From positions 1-64,000 of the forward strand of contig DFTB01000011.1 of assembly GCA_002382975.1 (NCBI GenBank): a DNA stretch of 64,000 nucleotides, read 5' to 3'. The stretch is from Fibrobacter sp. UBA4223 (lineage in GTDB: Bacteria > Fibrobacterota > Fibrobacteria > Fibrobacterales > Fibrobacteraceae). Under the pieces are notes generated by a model that was not told the DNA's origin, searched no databases, and saw only the letters and a program-made list of their open reading frames with translations. A program made the translations under genes and the position numbers. Positions 34,058-42,762 of the stretch are shown piece by piece (the stretch's first letter is position 1; each line of letters opens with the position of its first letter).

Positions 34058-36202
34058 ATGAATTGCAGATTAAACTTTTTCGCCCTATCAGTTTGCGCTT
34101 TCGCGGCACAGTCTTTTGCCGCTGACTGGTATGCGAAAGATAATTTGCAACCTGGTCACGACCCGAGCATGGTACGGTTCGAGGACGGCTACGCCCTCAT
34201 GAGCACCAACAACAATCTGCAACTGTGGACAAGCGAAGACGCTTACAACTGGCAGAACCACCGCTCCACCGTGAGTGCCATTCCGCAGTGGGCCTACACC
34301 TATGCTCCGGGCACCGAGGGAATCTGGGCTCCGGACATTTTCTACATGAACGGCGAGTACCGCGTGTACTACTGCGTGTCGGAATTCGGCGTACGCAATT
34401 CGGCCATCGGCTATACGGCCACGACATCGATTGTGCCGGGGACAAATGGTTACGGCTGGAATGACCACGGCCATGTTTTCCACACCAAGCAGGGGACGGA
34501 TTCTTATAACGCCATCGACGCCGACGTGGTGCGCGATACCGAGGGAAATTACTGGATGGCGTTCGGATCGTTCGGGCTGGGCATCCAGCTGATTAAGCTT
34601 GACGCGGCTACGGGCTACCAGGCAAGTGACGACAAGACCGTTTACAACATTGCGCGCCGTACAAGCAAGGAAAGCGGCGGAGCCGAAGAAGGCCCGAGCC
34701 TTATCGAGCATAACGGCCAGTACTTCCTGTTTACCGCATGGGACAAGTGCTGCATGCAGGGCCCGGATATCGAGCAGACTACCTACAAGACGGCTTACGG
34801 CCGCGCTGATAAAGTAACGGGTCCGTACAAGGACCGTGCGGGTTACGATATGGCAAATGGCGGCGGCACGATTCTGTTGGAGCGTTACGGGCGCTATGTG
34901 GGGCCGGGAGGCGGCGAGGCCTTCCAGGACCTGAACCGTGTGCGCTTTGTGCACCACTACTACGATTTGAATGGCGACAAGTACAACCATATTCATATTC
35001 GTGACGTCGTGTTTACCGAGGATAACTGGGCAGAGATGGGCCAGCCTTTTCTCGGGCGCTACCTGAGTGCAGAAGTGGAGCATGGCACGTTAACCCGGGC
35101 CGTTTCCGGCGACCTCGTGATTTCTTCGAGCAGTACCGCATCTAACGGGGAATACCTGGCATACGTAAATACCGCTGGTTCCAAGATTCGCCTGCCCATG
35201 AACATCATGCAGGCGGGCGACTACCTGTTGCGTTACCGCTACGCAAACGGCGGCGATGCGGCCGCGATGCACAAGGTGACAGTGAATGGCAAGTCGCAGA
35301 CGGTGACGCTTCCGCCTACGGGTTCCTGGGGCACGTTCCCCGAAAAGTCCGTGGTGATGGTGCCCGCGAAACTCAAGCGCGGCGGCAACTTCATCGAATT
35401 GGAACCTTCGCCTAACGGCAATTTCGCGGAACTGGACCGCATCGACTTCTTGCGCATTATCCGCGATACGATTCCTGCAAATGGCTTTGACAACGGCATC
35501 CGCGTGCGTTTGACTGCGGACGACGAGTTCGCCATCAAGGACGGCGGCTACGCGATTTTCGAGAACGTGGTGCTGGATTCGATCAAGGATATCGGCAATG
35601 TTTTCCTTCAGGTGAAAAACGCCTATTCGGGTAAGATCGTGATTCGCGACGGCAAGAAAGACGGGACTGCGGTCTTCACATGTGACCTGTCAAATAGTTC
35701 TCTTATGGGTGGCGGCTGGTCTGCGGCGAAATGCTCGGGCGATATGGGCCTGCGCGGCATCAAGGACCTGTACCTGACGGCATCGGGAATTTCCGGCGAG
35801 GCGATTCTCGGGAATCTCATCTTTGAGCCGATGCAGGTTGTCTGCAACCAAGCACCGTGTGGCGACCCGGTTTTCAGCTCCAGCGACCCTTCGACTAGTT
35901 CGACAAGCTCAGCAAACAGCTCCGGAACTGCCGAAACACCTTCAAGTTCAGCCTCTGGTAAGGCGGCAAGCTCATCTTCGGGAAAAACAGCAATTGTGGC
36001 CGCCCCAATCAGCGTTCGCTCTACCGTTTCCTTAAGTGGCGGCATCTACACAATCCACTTTGACAAACCCGGGAACTACGAAGTATATGCCATCAATCTA
36101 ATTGGGCAGCTGATGGCCCGTCGCTCCACAAATGGAACGAACGATGTCCAATTCAAGGAACTTCCGAAGGGTAATTACATCTTCAAGACCATTCAGAAGT
36201 AA
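34058..36202 (+). CDS. Secreted GH43-family glycosidase with CBM6-like modules
   Basis: 714 residues from ATG 34058 with GAGGAG upstream; signal peptide cut near SFAA. GH43 five-bladed propeller at about 22-320: HDPSMVRFEDGYAL (base Asp), GIWAPDIFY, NAIDADVVRDTEGNYWMAFGSF, GGAEEGPSLIEHNGQYFLF (acid Glu), as in arabinan endo-1,5-alpha-arabinanases. A CBM6-like module follows (about 345-475) and a second beta module (about 480-600), then a Ser/Thr linker and a terminal domain ending KELPKGNYIFKT, like sorting domains of Fibrobacter-type exported enzymes. Acts on hemicellulose or pectin side chains. Confidence 0.9.
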   Translation: MNCRLNFFALSVCAFAAQSFAADWYAKDNLQPGHDPSMVRFEDGYALMSTNNNLQLWTSEDAYNWQNHRSTVSAIPQWAYTYAPGTEGIWAPDIFYMNGEYRVYYCVSEFGVRNSAIGYTATTSIVPGTNGYGWNDHGHVFHTKQGTDSYNAIDADVVRDTEGNYWMAFGSFGLGIQLIKLDAATGYQASDDKTVYNIARRTSKESGGAEEGPSLIEHNGQYFLFTAWDKCCMQGPDIEQTTYKTAYGRADKVTGPYKDRAGYDMANGGGTILLERYGRYVGPGGGEAFQDLNRVRFVHHYYDLNGDKYNHIHIRDVVFTEDNWAEMGQPFLGRYLSAEVEHGTLTRAVSGDLVISSSSTASNGEYLAYVNTAGSKIRLPMNIMQAGDYLLRYRYANGGDAAAMHKVTVNGKSQTVTLPPTGSWGTFPEKSVVMVPAKLKRGGNFIELEPSPNGNFAELDRIDFLRIIRDTIPANGFDNGIRVRLTADDEFAIKDGGYAIFENVVLDSIKDIGNVFLQVKNAYSGKIVIRDGKKDGTAVFTCDLSNSSLMGGGWSAAKCSGDMGLRGIKDLYLTASGISGEAILGNLIFEPMQVVCNQAPCGDPVFSSSDPSTSSTSSANSSGTAETPSSSASGKAASSSSGKTAIVAAPISVRSTVSLSGGIYTIHFDKPGNYEVYAINLIGQLMARRSTNGTNDVQFKELPKGNYIFKTIQK

Positions 36203-36297
36203 ATCCCGCCCACAGTTGAAAAATTACTGTATACATGTGAGTCCATTTATAAAGGCTTGCGGAGTCTACAGGCATACAAAATAAGTCTATATTGATT

Positions 36298-36330
36298 ATA
36301 CCGCCAGCAGGGTGCTAGGCGGTATTTTTT
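36298..36330 (+). terminator. Strong hairpin with T run between -10 and start codon
   Basis: ATACCGCC (36298-36305) / GGCGGTAT (36318-36325) followed by TTTTTT. TATATT is just upstream at 36288-36293 and the next ATG at 36340, so it is either the GH43 terminator or sits at the 5' end of the next transcript. Confidence 0.7.
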
Positions 36331-36339
36331 GGGGATATC

Positions 36340-38295
36340 ATGAAGTTTGCAATTCTCGGTTGTGGGCATATTGCCACCAAGATGGCGGCTGCCGTCAAGA
36401 CTCTCGAAAAGCGGGGCATGGGCGTAGAATGCTATGTGGTTGCTTCGCGCTCACTTGACAAGGCGAAAAAATTTGCCGACGAATACGGTTTCGGGCGTGC
36501 CTACGGCAGTTACGAGGAACTTGCCCGGGACCCTGCGGTAGATATGATCTATGTGGCCACGCCCCATTCCGAGCATTACAACAACATCTTGCTTTGCCTG
36601 GAACACAACAAGAACCTGCTGGTAGAAAAGGCATTTACCGCCAACGCCCTGATGGCATCAGAAGTGGTGGCTCTTGCCGAAGAAAAAGGCGTGTTCATGA
36701 GCGAGGCCATGTGGACAAGGTTCTTGCCCGCCGTGCAGATGGTCAAGGACTGGATTTTTGCCGGGAAAATTGGCAAGGTAGAAAGCGTGGAAGCGGATTT
36801 TTCTATGCCGCTTTCGCATATCGAACGTTTGCAAAAACCGGAGCTTGCAGGCGGCGCGCTGCTTGACTTGGGCATTTACAGCCTCACGTTCGCGGATATT
36901 TTTTTGACTGACCCGGAAATTTGCAAGGAGATCCCCGCCTCCGCGGGGATGACATCAGGTGGAGACTGCGCGGAAATGACATCGGGTGGGAACTGCATCG
37001 CGAATCACATCGTGCAGACGAAAACCAAGTGCGTCAAGTTCCACACGGGCGTTGATGCGACGGACTGGATTGATTTGGTATATGCGAATGGCCAGGTGGC
37101 GCATCTCAAGACCTCCATGGTAGCGCCTCTCAAAAACGAGGGCGTCATCTACGGAACCACAGGCTTTATTCGGGTACAGAACCTCAACGACATGGAAGAA
37201 ATCCAGCTGTTCGATGTGGCCGGAAATCTGGTAGAGTCCGTAAGGCCGCCCCGCATCGAGAATTGCTACGAATACGAGGTGCTGGGCTGCAAGGCGGCCC
37301 TCGAGAAAGGCCTCAAGGAATGCCCCGAAATGCCTCACAGCAAGACCATGCAGATGATGACGCAGATGGACAACCTCCGCGCCGCATGGGGAGTGAGCTA
37401 CCCCTTCGAACTCAGCCCGGGCGAAGTCTGGGACCGCAGCGGAGACAAGTCCTTCCTGGAAATTTTCGATATCGAGACCGGCGAATCCAAACTCCTCAAG
37501 AAATTCGACAAGATCATCGAAGCGCCCAACTGGAGCGCCGACGGAAAATTCCTCACCTACAACAGCGAAGGCCGCATCTATAAAATCGAAATCGAAAGCG
37601 GAGCCATTACCGAAGTTCCGAGCTACTTTGTGGACAACTGCAACAACGACCACGTGCTCTCTCCCGACGGTTTAGGACTTTTCGTGAGCCACCACACCAA
37701 AGAAGACGGCCTTTCCCGCATCTACAAGATTTTCTTTGACGGACGCATGCCGGAACTGGTGACGCCCCTTGCTCCCAGCTACCTCCACGGTGTTACCGCC
37801 GACGGCAAGATGCTCGCCTACTGCGCCGAACGGGATGGAGAATACGACATTTACACCATTCCCACTGCCGGCGGGAACGAGACGCAGCTCACGACGGCTT
37901 TCGGCCTGAATGACGGACCGGAATACGACTGCGACGGAGAATACATCTGGTTCAATTCTGTTCGCAGCGGTCGTATGCAGGCGTGGCGCATGAGGTCCGA
38001 CGGCTCCGAACAGACGCAGATGACACAAGACGCCCATTGGAACACCTGGTTCCCGCACATTTCGCCCGACCGCACGAAAGTCGTGATGCTGGCCTACCAC
38101 GAACGGGACGTGCGGCCCGGCGAACACGTGCCCAACAAGAATGTGGAAATCCGTCTGATGACGGGCAACGATAAGACCGGCTGGAGCGAACCCCGCACGA
38201 TTCTAAAGCTGTTCGGTGGCCAGGGAACCATCAACGTGAACTCGTGGGCCCCCGATAGCAAAAAATTTGCCTACGTGCGCTACGAAAAGGAATAA
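36340..38295 (+). CDS. Gfo/Idh/MocA oxidoreductase fused to TolB-like beta-propeller
   Basis: 651 residues. Residues 1-355: NAD(P)-binding Rossmann domain (ILGCGHIATKM), DMIYVATPHSEHY, LVEKAFTAN and the C-terminal dimer domain with AGGALLDLGIY. Residues about 358-651: repeated propeller blades (NWSADGKFLTYNS, VLSPDGLGLFVSHH, YLHGVTADGKMLAYCAERDGEYDIYTIP, FPHISPDRTKVVMLAY) as in stand-alone TolB-like proteins. Ribosome-binding GGGGAT. Residues about 194-222 are an in-frame insertion derived from a palindromic repeat. Probably sugar oxidation coupled with carbohydrate sensing or binding; substrate unknown. Confidence 0.92.
   Translation: MKFAILGCGHIATKMAAAVKTLEKRGMGVECYVVASRSLDKAKKFADEYGFGRAYGSYEELARDPAVDMIYVATPHSEHYNNILLCLEHNKNLLVEKAFTANALMASEVVALAEEKGVFMSEAMWTRFLPAVQMVKDWIFAGKIGKVESVEADFSMPLSHIERLQKPELAGGALLDLGIYSLTFADIFLTDPEICKEIPASAGMTSGGDCAEMTSGGNCIANHIVQTKTKCVKFHTGVDATDWIDLVYANGQVAHLKTSMVAPLKNEGVIYGTTGFIRVQNLNDMEEIQLFDVAGNLVESVRPPRIENCYEYEVLGCKAALEKGLKECPEMPHSKTMQMMTQMDNLRAAWGVSYPFELSPGEVWDRSGDKSFLEIFDIETGESKLLKKFDKIIEAPNWSADGKFLTYNSEGRIYKIEIESGAITEVPSYFVDNCNNDHVLSPDGLGLFVSHHTKEDGLSRIYKIFFDGRMPELVTPLAPSYLHGVTADGKMLAYCAERDGEYDIYTIPTAGGNETQLTTAFGLNDGPEYDCDGEYIWFNSVRSGRMQAWRMRSDGSEQTQMTQDAHWNTWFPHISPDRTKVVMLAYHERDVRPGEHVPNKNVEIRLMTGNDKTGWSEPRTILKLFGGQGTINVNSWAPDSKKFAYVRYEKE
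36931..36998 (+). repeat. Palindromic repeat and 21-bp duplication inside CDS
   Basis: ATCCCCGC-CTCC-GCGGGGAT (36931-36950), then two near-identical copies of ATGACATCRGGTGGRRACTGC. In frame it encodes IPASAGMTSGGDC and MTSGGNC. Confidence 0.9.
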
Positions 38296-38318
38296 CAGGG
38301 ACCACAGTCATCCCCCGC

Positions 38319-38406
38319 GCACCCCTTTCTCATACACGATGCACCCCTTTGTCATACACGGTGCACCCCTTTGTCATACACGGTGCACCCTTTTGTCATC
38401 CCCGCG
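38319..38406 (+). repeat. Four tandem 22-bp units
   Basis: GCACCCCTTTGTCATACACGGT-type units at 38319, 38341, 38363 and 38385; the last changes into the palindromic repeat ATCCCCGC...GCGGGGAT at about 38398-38419. Intergenic. Confidence 0.9.
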
Positions 38407-38436
38407 CAGGCGGGGATCTCCTTGTAAGCAGTTCTT

Positions 38437-39225
38437 TTACTGGCAACTAAATCCCTGCAGTTCGAGGCCCGCGCGCATCTCGCCGTATGTAGAGGTGCGT
38501 TTCATGTCCATTGCCTTCATAAAGCGGCAGTTGTTGTCAATATGGATGCGGAACCCGGTCATGGTGGGTTCCACCTCGCCCTTGCCGCTGGCACGCACGT
38601 GATCCATCAGTTGCTCGCGCTTGTCGCTCAGTTCCGGCGGCACGAACACGTCCGTCACAATATCCACATTCTCGATTTCGTAGTCGCCGAACACGAAGGA
38701 GATGGTCACCAGGTTCTTGAGCCCGTTGAACTGCCCAGGAGTCTTGCACACCATATTGCGTTTCGCATTCTTGATTTTCTTCTGCTTGGCGGCGGGCTTC
38801 TTGGAAGGCGTGTATTGCAGGGCAGAGAGCAGTTCTTCTTCCTTGACAGCACCCACCAGCTGGTTTACAATCTTGCCGTCGCGCACCATGAAGAACGTCG
38901 GGAACGCTCGAATCGGGAGCGTAGCCTTAATCTTGTCGATGCCCGGTTCGTCGATGCCCACCGTCGCAATCTTGATGTCGGGATAGTTCTTCGCGATACC
39001 GATGAGGGTCGGAATCATGATGAGGCACGGCGGGCAGCTCGTGGAAGTGATATCCAGAATGACCGGCTTCTTGGACTGCAGAACCTCACTTTCGAAGTTG
39101 GCGTCGTTCACCTTGACAATCTTGATGTCCTCGGCCGGGGCCGCCTTTGGAGCAGCGAACGTGTAAGATGCGCCGCCTGCCACGAGGAGCAGGGAGCAAA
39201 GCAAAAAAGCGAAATGTCTTTTCAT
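38437..39225 (-). CDS. Exported thioredoxin-like protein with extra C-terminal domain
   Basis: 262 residues from ATG 39225 (upstream GAAGGTAA); signal peptide cut near YTFAA. Thioredoxin fold at about 35-140 with CPPC redox motif (TSTSCPPCLIMIPTL) and cis-Pro segment IRAFPTFFMV. A basic linker (KKPAAKQKKIKNAKR) leads to an unrecognised domain (about 175-262) with single Cys residues. Likely periplasmic disulfide exchange; partner unknown. Confidence 0.88.
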   Translation of the reverse strand: MKRHFAFLLCSLLLVAGGASYTFAAPKAAPAEDIKIVKVNDANFESEVLQSKKPVILDITSTSCPPCLIMIPTLIGIAKNYPDIKIATVGIDEPGIDKIKATLPIRAFPTFFMVRDGKIVNQLVGAVKEEELLSALQYTPSKKPAAKQKKIKNAKRNMVCKTPGQFNGLKNLVTISFVFGDYEIENVDIVTDVFVPPELSDKREQLMDHVRASGKGEVEPTMTGFRIHIDNNCRFMKAMDMKRTSTYGEMRAGLELQGFSCQ

Positions 39226-39381
39226 GATGTTACCTTCTACACCGAAAAGATACAACTTTTCGCGACGGGCGGTTGTTATAGGATTTTCTGATAACCAATT
39301 TTGCCGGGGCAAATACGTTTCTGAACTTTTGTAGCCTTTATTGTAGCCCTATTGTAAACCTCTTCATTTTAATACATTCTT

Positions 39382-40461
39382 TCACAAAGAAGAAAGTCTC
39401 TGTTCAAGTTCCTCGATGGTAGGCATTGTGCCTTCAACCTTTTCAGGGTAGAATTTTTCCAATTCATATTCCGAAATGCTGATAGGTTGCGTACTTGATT
39501 CCAGTGCGTACTGTGCCTGCACCTTGTCCTTTTCCTTGCAAATCAGCAGGCCGATTGTCGGATTGTCGCGCCCCTCCTTTTTAAGGATGTGGTTGCACGC
39601 CACCATGTATCCGCCCAACTGCCCGATATCGGCAAATTCAAAGCGCCCGATTTTCACCTCAACAACGACATAGCAAGAGAGATTCAGATTGTAAAAAAGT
39701 AAATCCATGAACTTTTCTCTTTCGCCCACCATAATGCCATATTCTCTGCCAACATACGCAAAGCCCGTGCCCAGTTCTACCAAAAAACGGGTAATATTGT
39801 TCAGCAGACTATCTTTCAACAATTTTTCGTTGTAGCGGCCCGTAATACCCGTAAACGCGAAATTGTAAGGATCTTTCGTCAGTTCCTGAGCCAGGTCGCT
39901 TGTCGCTGCAGGGAGAGTCCTCTCGAAATTCGTCAACGCCTTTCCCTGGCGCTCGTAAAGGTCGGTAGAGAGCGCATTCAAGAGCGTAGAGCGGCTCCAG
40001 CCATTTTCTACCGTCTGGCGGGCAAAAAACAAGGCCTTTTGAGGTGCGTCAGAGCACTTATCGATGAGCAACATGTGGTGCCCCCACGGAACAGAGAATA
40101 ACGTAGATTCAAGTCGTTCTAAAGGACTTTGAGATTTTTCAGCAACTTGCTGAAGATTTTCCAAGACAGGACTATATAGCTGGAAAAATCTTTTAGAATA
40201 GCGAATATTCGATGGAGACAGCCCTTCGGCGTTAGGGATTGCTTTCTTTAAATCGGTACTAAGTGTACCATAAAAGTTACTCCCATATTTATTTTCGGCC
40301 TGCTTGGTTACAATATCGCGCCCCAGTTCCCAGTAGTAGCGCAACATTTCGCTATTTACCTTTACCGCCGCCTTAATTTGGCTCTTGCGGTAACGGGTAG
40401 AGAGTTCCTTTACCCAGCGGGTGTAATCCTTGTCCAAGATATTGATGGACTTCTTTGCCAT
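39382..40461 (-). CDS. Intact DUF1016 (YhcG-type) PD-(D/E)XK nuclease-like protein
   Basis: 359 residues from ATG 40461 with GGAGG upstream. DUF1016 N-terminal domain (about 10-165: AAVKVNSEMLRYYWELGRDI, FSVPWGHHMLLI, WSRSTLLNAL) and C-terminal PD-(D/E)XK domain (about 185-345: FVELGTGFAY-like start, DLLFYNLNLSCYVVVEVKIG, DIGQLGGYMVACN, NPTIGLLICKE). The family is widespread on mobile DNA and its role is unsettled. A palindrome lies in its N-terminal-domain coding region. A decayed relative is at 1197-1776. Confidence 0.92.
   Translation of the reverse strand: MAKKSINILDKDYTRWVKELSTRYRKSQIKAAVKVNSEMLRYYWELGRDIVTKQAENKYGSNFYGTLSTDLKKAIPNAEGLSPSNIRYSKRFFQLYSPVLENLQQVAEKSQSPLERLESTLFSVPWGHHMLLIDKCSDAPQKALFFARQTVENGWSRSTLLNALSTDLYERQGKALTNFERTLPAATSDLAQELTKDPYNFAFTGITGRYNEKLLKDSLLNNITRFLVELGTGFAYVGREYGIMVGEREKFMDLLFYNLNLSCYVVVEVKIGRFEFADIGQLGGYMVACNHILKKEGRDNPTIGLLICKEKDKVQAQYALESSTQPISISEYELEKFYPEKVEGTMPTIEELEQRLSSL
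40138..40154. repeat. 17-bp perfect palindrome inside DUF1016 gene
   Basis: TTCAGCAA-C-TTGCTGAA. Encodes part of LQQVAEK, between the FFQLY segment and WGHH. Confidence 0.9.
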
Positions 40462-40571
40462 TTTGCCTCCATTTGACCGCTTTGGCGGCCGATTGATGTT
40501 AGAGGCGTCCCCTTTTTTCTGAAAGTCCCAGAATAAAAAAAGACGCATTTTTCCATTAGACGGAAAAACAC

Positions 40572-40598
40572 GTCGGGCATTAATGTACCTAATATTTG
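40572..40598. repeat. 27-bp repeat, copy 1
   Basis: GTCGGGCATTAATGTACCTA and AATATTTG; the copy at 41321-41347 differs at three positions. Each lies upstream of a minus-strand gene (40461 and 41276), so it may be a shared promoter or operator. Confidence 0.8.
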
Positions 40599-40643
40599 AA
40601 AAACTGGCAAGAGGGGTAAGAAAATTTTACAGAGCGATTCTAA

Positions 40644-41276
40644 TCACTTCGCGTAGCCGACGGGATTGTTCAGCAAGGGCACCTGCGAGTCCGAAAGCTT
40701 GAGAAGCTTCTTGATGGCGGGAACGTCCATCGTCATGCGCGGGCGGGTCACCAGGCCCATGCCGGCACAGAACAAATTAATATTCTCGCTCACGATTCCC
40801 GCGTCGGTTCCCATCGTCACCTTCGCGCGGGCGTCGCTGCTGCCGAACTTGGTCTCGTCTGCAACGATGAGGATGCTGACCGGGGCCGCCTTCGCCCAAT
40901 CCTGACGGTCGGCAACGAGCCCCCTGTAGTCACCCTTCGCCACCTGCTTCAGCGCGTTTTCCTTGTTCAGGTATTCCGAGACGCCCTTGCTCGTGAACAC
41001 GAACACGCGGATTTCCTGGAAGTTGCGGGCAGTCGGCGAAGTGAGCTTGCCGTCGGCAGGGCGGTTCACGCCAATAGCCGCAAAAAGCAAATTCGAAAGA
41101 TCCTGGTCAGAGAGCATCTTGTCGCTGAACTCCGTGCCAGAAGTCCTGTCCCAGAGCGCCTCCATGACAGGCTTGCCGCCGGTCTTTGCCGGAACGGGGA
41201 GTTTTTGGAGCTGCGCCATGGCAAGCGTGCTGCAGATGAGCGTTGCCATAAGCGTGAGTGCAAAACGATTTTTCAT
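40644..41276 (-). CDS. Exported nitroreductase-family protein
   Basis: 210 residues with a signal peptide (cut near AMAQ). SagB/ThcOx-like nitroreductase fold: LSNLLFAAIGVNRPADGKLTSPTARNFQEIRVFVF, then MGTDAGIVSENINLFCAGMGLVTRPR. These are flavin (FMN) enzymes; export is unusual but known for this subgroup. No neighbours in the same operon. A 27-bp repeat lies 45 bp upstream of its start. Confidence 0.88.
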   Translation of the reverse strand: MKNRFALTLMATLICSTLAMAQLQKLPVPAKTGGKPVMEALWDRTSGTEFSDKMLSDQDLSNLLFAAIGVNRPADGKLTSPTARNFQEIRVFVFTSKGVSEYLNKENALKQVAKGDYRGLVADRQDWAKAAPVSILIVADETKFGSSDARAKVTMGTDAGIVSENINLFCAGMGLVTRPRMTMDVPAIKKLLKLSDSQVPLLNNPVGYAK

Positions 41277-41320
41277 GGGGTACTCCTTGTGGAACAGTTG
41301 AGTTTACAGTCGGATTTACG

Positions 41321-41347
41321 GTCGGGTATTAATGTACTTAATATTGG
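41321..41347. repeat. 27-bp repeat, copy 2
   Basis: GTCGGGTATTAATGTACTTA and AATATTGG, matching 40572-40598. Confidence 0.8.
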
Positions 41348-41392
41348 GAAAAATAGCAAAAAAACAAGGCAAAACAGTGGCAAATTCATTTA

Positions 41393-41429
41393 GTTTACAA
41401 ATTCTATAAAATAATATATATTTGTAAAC
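41393..41429 (+). promoter_or_regulatory. Promoter overlapped by inverted-repeat operator
   Basis: GTTTACAAAT (41393-41402) and ATTTGTAAAC (41420-41429) are perfect inverted arms. The -35 TTTACA (41394-41399) lies in the left arm and the -10 TATATT (41417-41422) runs into the right arm, with a 17-bp spacer. A repressor bound here would block the XRE/ImmA gene, probably autoregulation. Confidence 0.85.
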
Positions 41430-41441
41430 AACGGAGGCGCT

Positions 41442-42497
41442 ATGGCAAATCTTTCCATTTTCTCTGCTAGGCTTAAAAACGCCCGAATTATGAAAGGGCT
41501 CTCCATGGACGAACTCTGTGCGGCCATGGGAAATATCGTCTCGAAGATGGCGATTTCAAAGTACGAGAACGGCCAGCTGGAACCGAACAGCAAAGTCATC
41601 ATCGCACTATCCAAGGCGCTGGGCCTGCCCATTGACTACTTTTTCAGACCCTTTACGGTGCAGGTAGATTCCGTGAGGTTCCGCAAGAAAAGCACGCTCC
41701 CGCAGAAAAAGGAAAACAGCCTCCGCGAAACCATCGCCGACCTGATGGAACGCTACATCAACATCGAGGAAATCTGCAGCAGCTCTGCCGCGAAACACCT
41801 TATCCCCCAAATCAGAGCCAACTCCGCCGAAGAAGTCAAAATGGCCGCAGCGATTGTCCGCAAGGAATGGCGGCTCGGTCTTGCCGGCATCGTGAACGTA
41901 ATCGACCTGCTCGAAAACCACGGCGTAAAAGTCATCGAGATCGATGCCCCGGAATCCTTCGACGGTATGAGCAGCCTAGTCAACGAAAAATTCCATGTTG
42001 TCATTCTGAACAAGACTTTTTCCGTCGAGCGGAAACGCTTTACCGCGCTTCACGAACTCGGGCACCTCGTGCTTCGCCTACCCAAGTCCATCGACAAAAA
42101 ACAAGAAGAGTCTTTCTGCCACCTGTTCGCAAGTGAAATGCTTGTCCCGGAACCCGAACTCAAACGGATTCTCGGCAAGGCCCGCAGGGACATCTCGTAC
42201 CAGGAACTGAGAGCCATCCAGCTCGGTTACGGAATCTCTTGCGACGCAATCATGTACAAGGCGAAGGAATGCGGCATTATTTCGGAACAGCGCTACCGAA
42301 CCTTCTGCATCCAGAAAAACAAGGCGACGAAATACAAGGCCCTCATCGAAACGTCGCTATACCACGACGAAGAATCCACTAGGTTCGTAAGCCTGGTCTA
42401 TAAGGCGCTGAGCAAGGAACTCATTACCATATCCAAGGCGGCAAGCCTGCTGCACCAGGACATTGAACAAGTCCGTAGGGATCTCGCGCTAGTATGA
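41442..42497 (+). CDS. XRE-family regulator with ImmA/IrrE metallopeptidase domain
   Basis: 351 residues. Cro/C1-type helix-turn-helix at about 8-65 (MDELCAAMG...SKMAISKYENGQLEP), and an M78-type zinc peptidase domain with HELGH (204-208) and SEMLVP as third-ligand region (about 231). Such fused proteins sense a signal and cleave a repressor or themselves act as derepressible regulators on mobile DNA. Start has CGGAGG upstream. The operator over its promoter suggests autoregulation. The downstream zinc-ribbon gene follows 37 bp later. Confidence 0.93.
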   Translation: MANLSIFSARLKNARIMKGLSMDELCAAMGNIVSKMAISKYENGQLEPNSKVIIALSKALGLPIDYFFRPFTVQVDSVRFRKKSTLPQKKENSLRETIADLMERYINIEEICSSSAAKHLIPQIRANSAEEVKMAAAIVRKEWRLGLAGIVNVIDLLENHGVKVIEIDAPESFDGMSSLVNEKFHVVILNKTFSVERKRFTALHELGHLVLRLPKSIDKKQEESFCHLFASEMLVPEPELKRILGKARRDISYQELRAIQLGYGISCDAIMYKAKECGIISEQRYRTFCIQKNKATKYKALIETSLYHDEESTRFVSLVYKALSKELITISKAASLLHQDIEQVRRDLALV

Positions 42498-42534
42498 TTG
42501 AAGAACGGACTGCAAAATGGAGAAAAGAACGCTA

Positions 42535-42720
42535 ATGACTCAAAAACTCTGGAACAAATGCAAGAAGTGCGGCTGCGACAAGCCCGAAGACACCGAAAAA
42601 CTTTGCGAGCAATGCAAGGCAAAGCGGCGGCAATTCTGGAGCGACCTTAAGAAAGTTGGCGGCATAGCTGTGGGCGCGTTGCTGGTGGTTATCGCTGGCG
42701 GGAAAATGAGGAAGAAATAG
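42535..42720 (+). CDS. Small zinc-ribbon membrane protein
   Basis: 61 residues from ATG 42535 (GGAG 9-12 nt upstream); an ATG at 42517 is possible. Four Cys as CKKCGC and CEQC (zinc-ribbon-like), then a membrane helix (VGGIAVGALLVVIAGG) and a basic end. Function unknown. A damaged copy of this gene lies at 43462-43538, on the other side of the HNH gene. Confidence 0.75.
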   Translation: MTQKLWNKCKKCGCDKPEDTEKLCEQCKAKRRQFWSDLKKVGGIAVGALLVVIAGGKMRKK

Positions 42721-42762
42721 CGGCAATGGCGTGAAAGAAAATTATATTGTTAATTTTATCAT

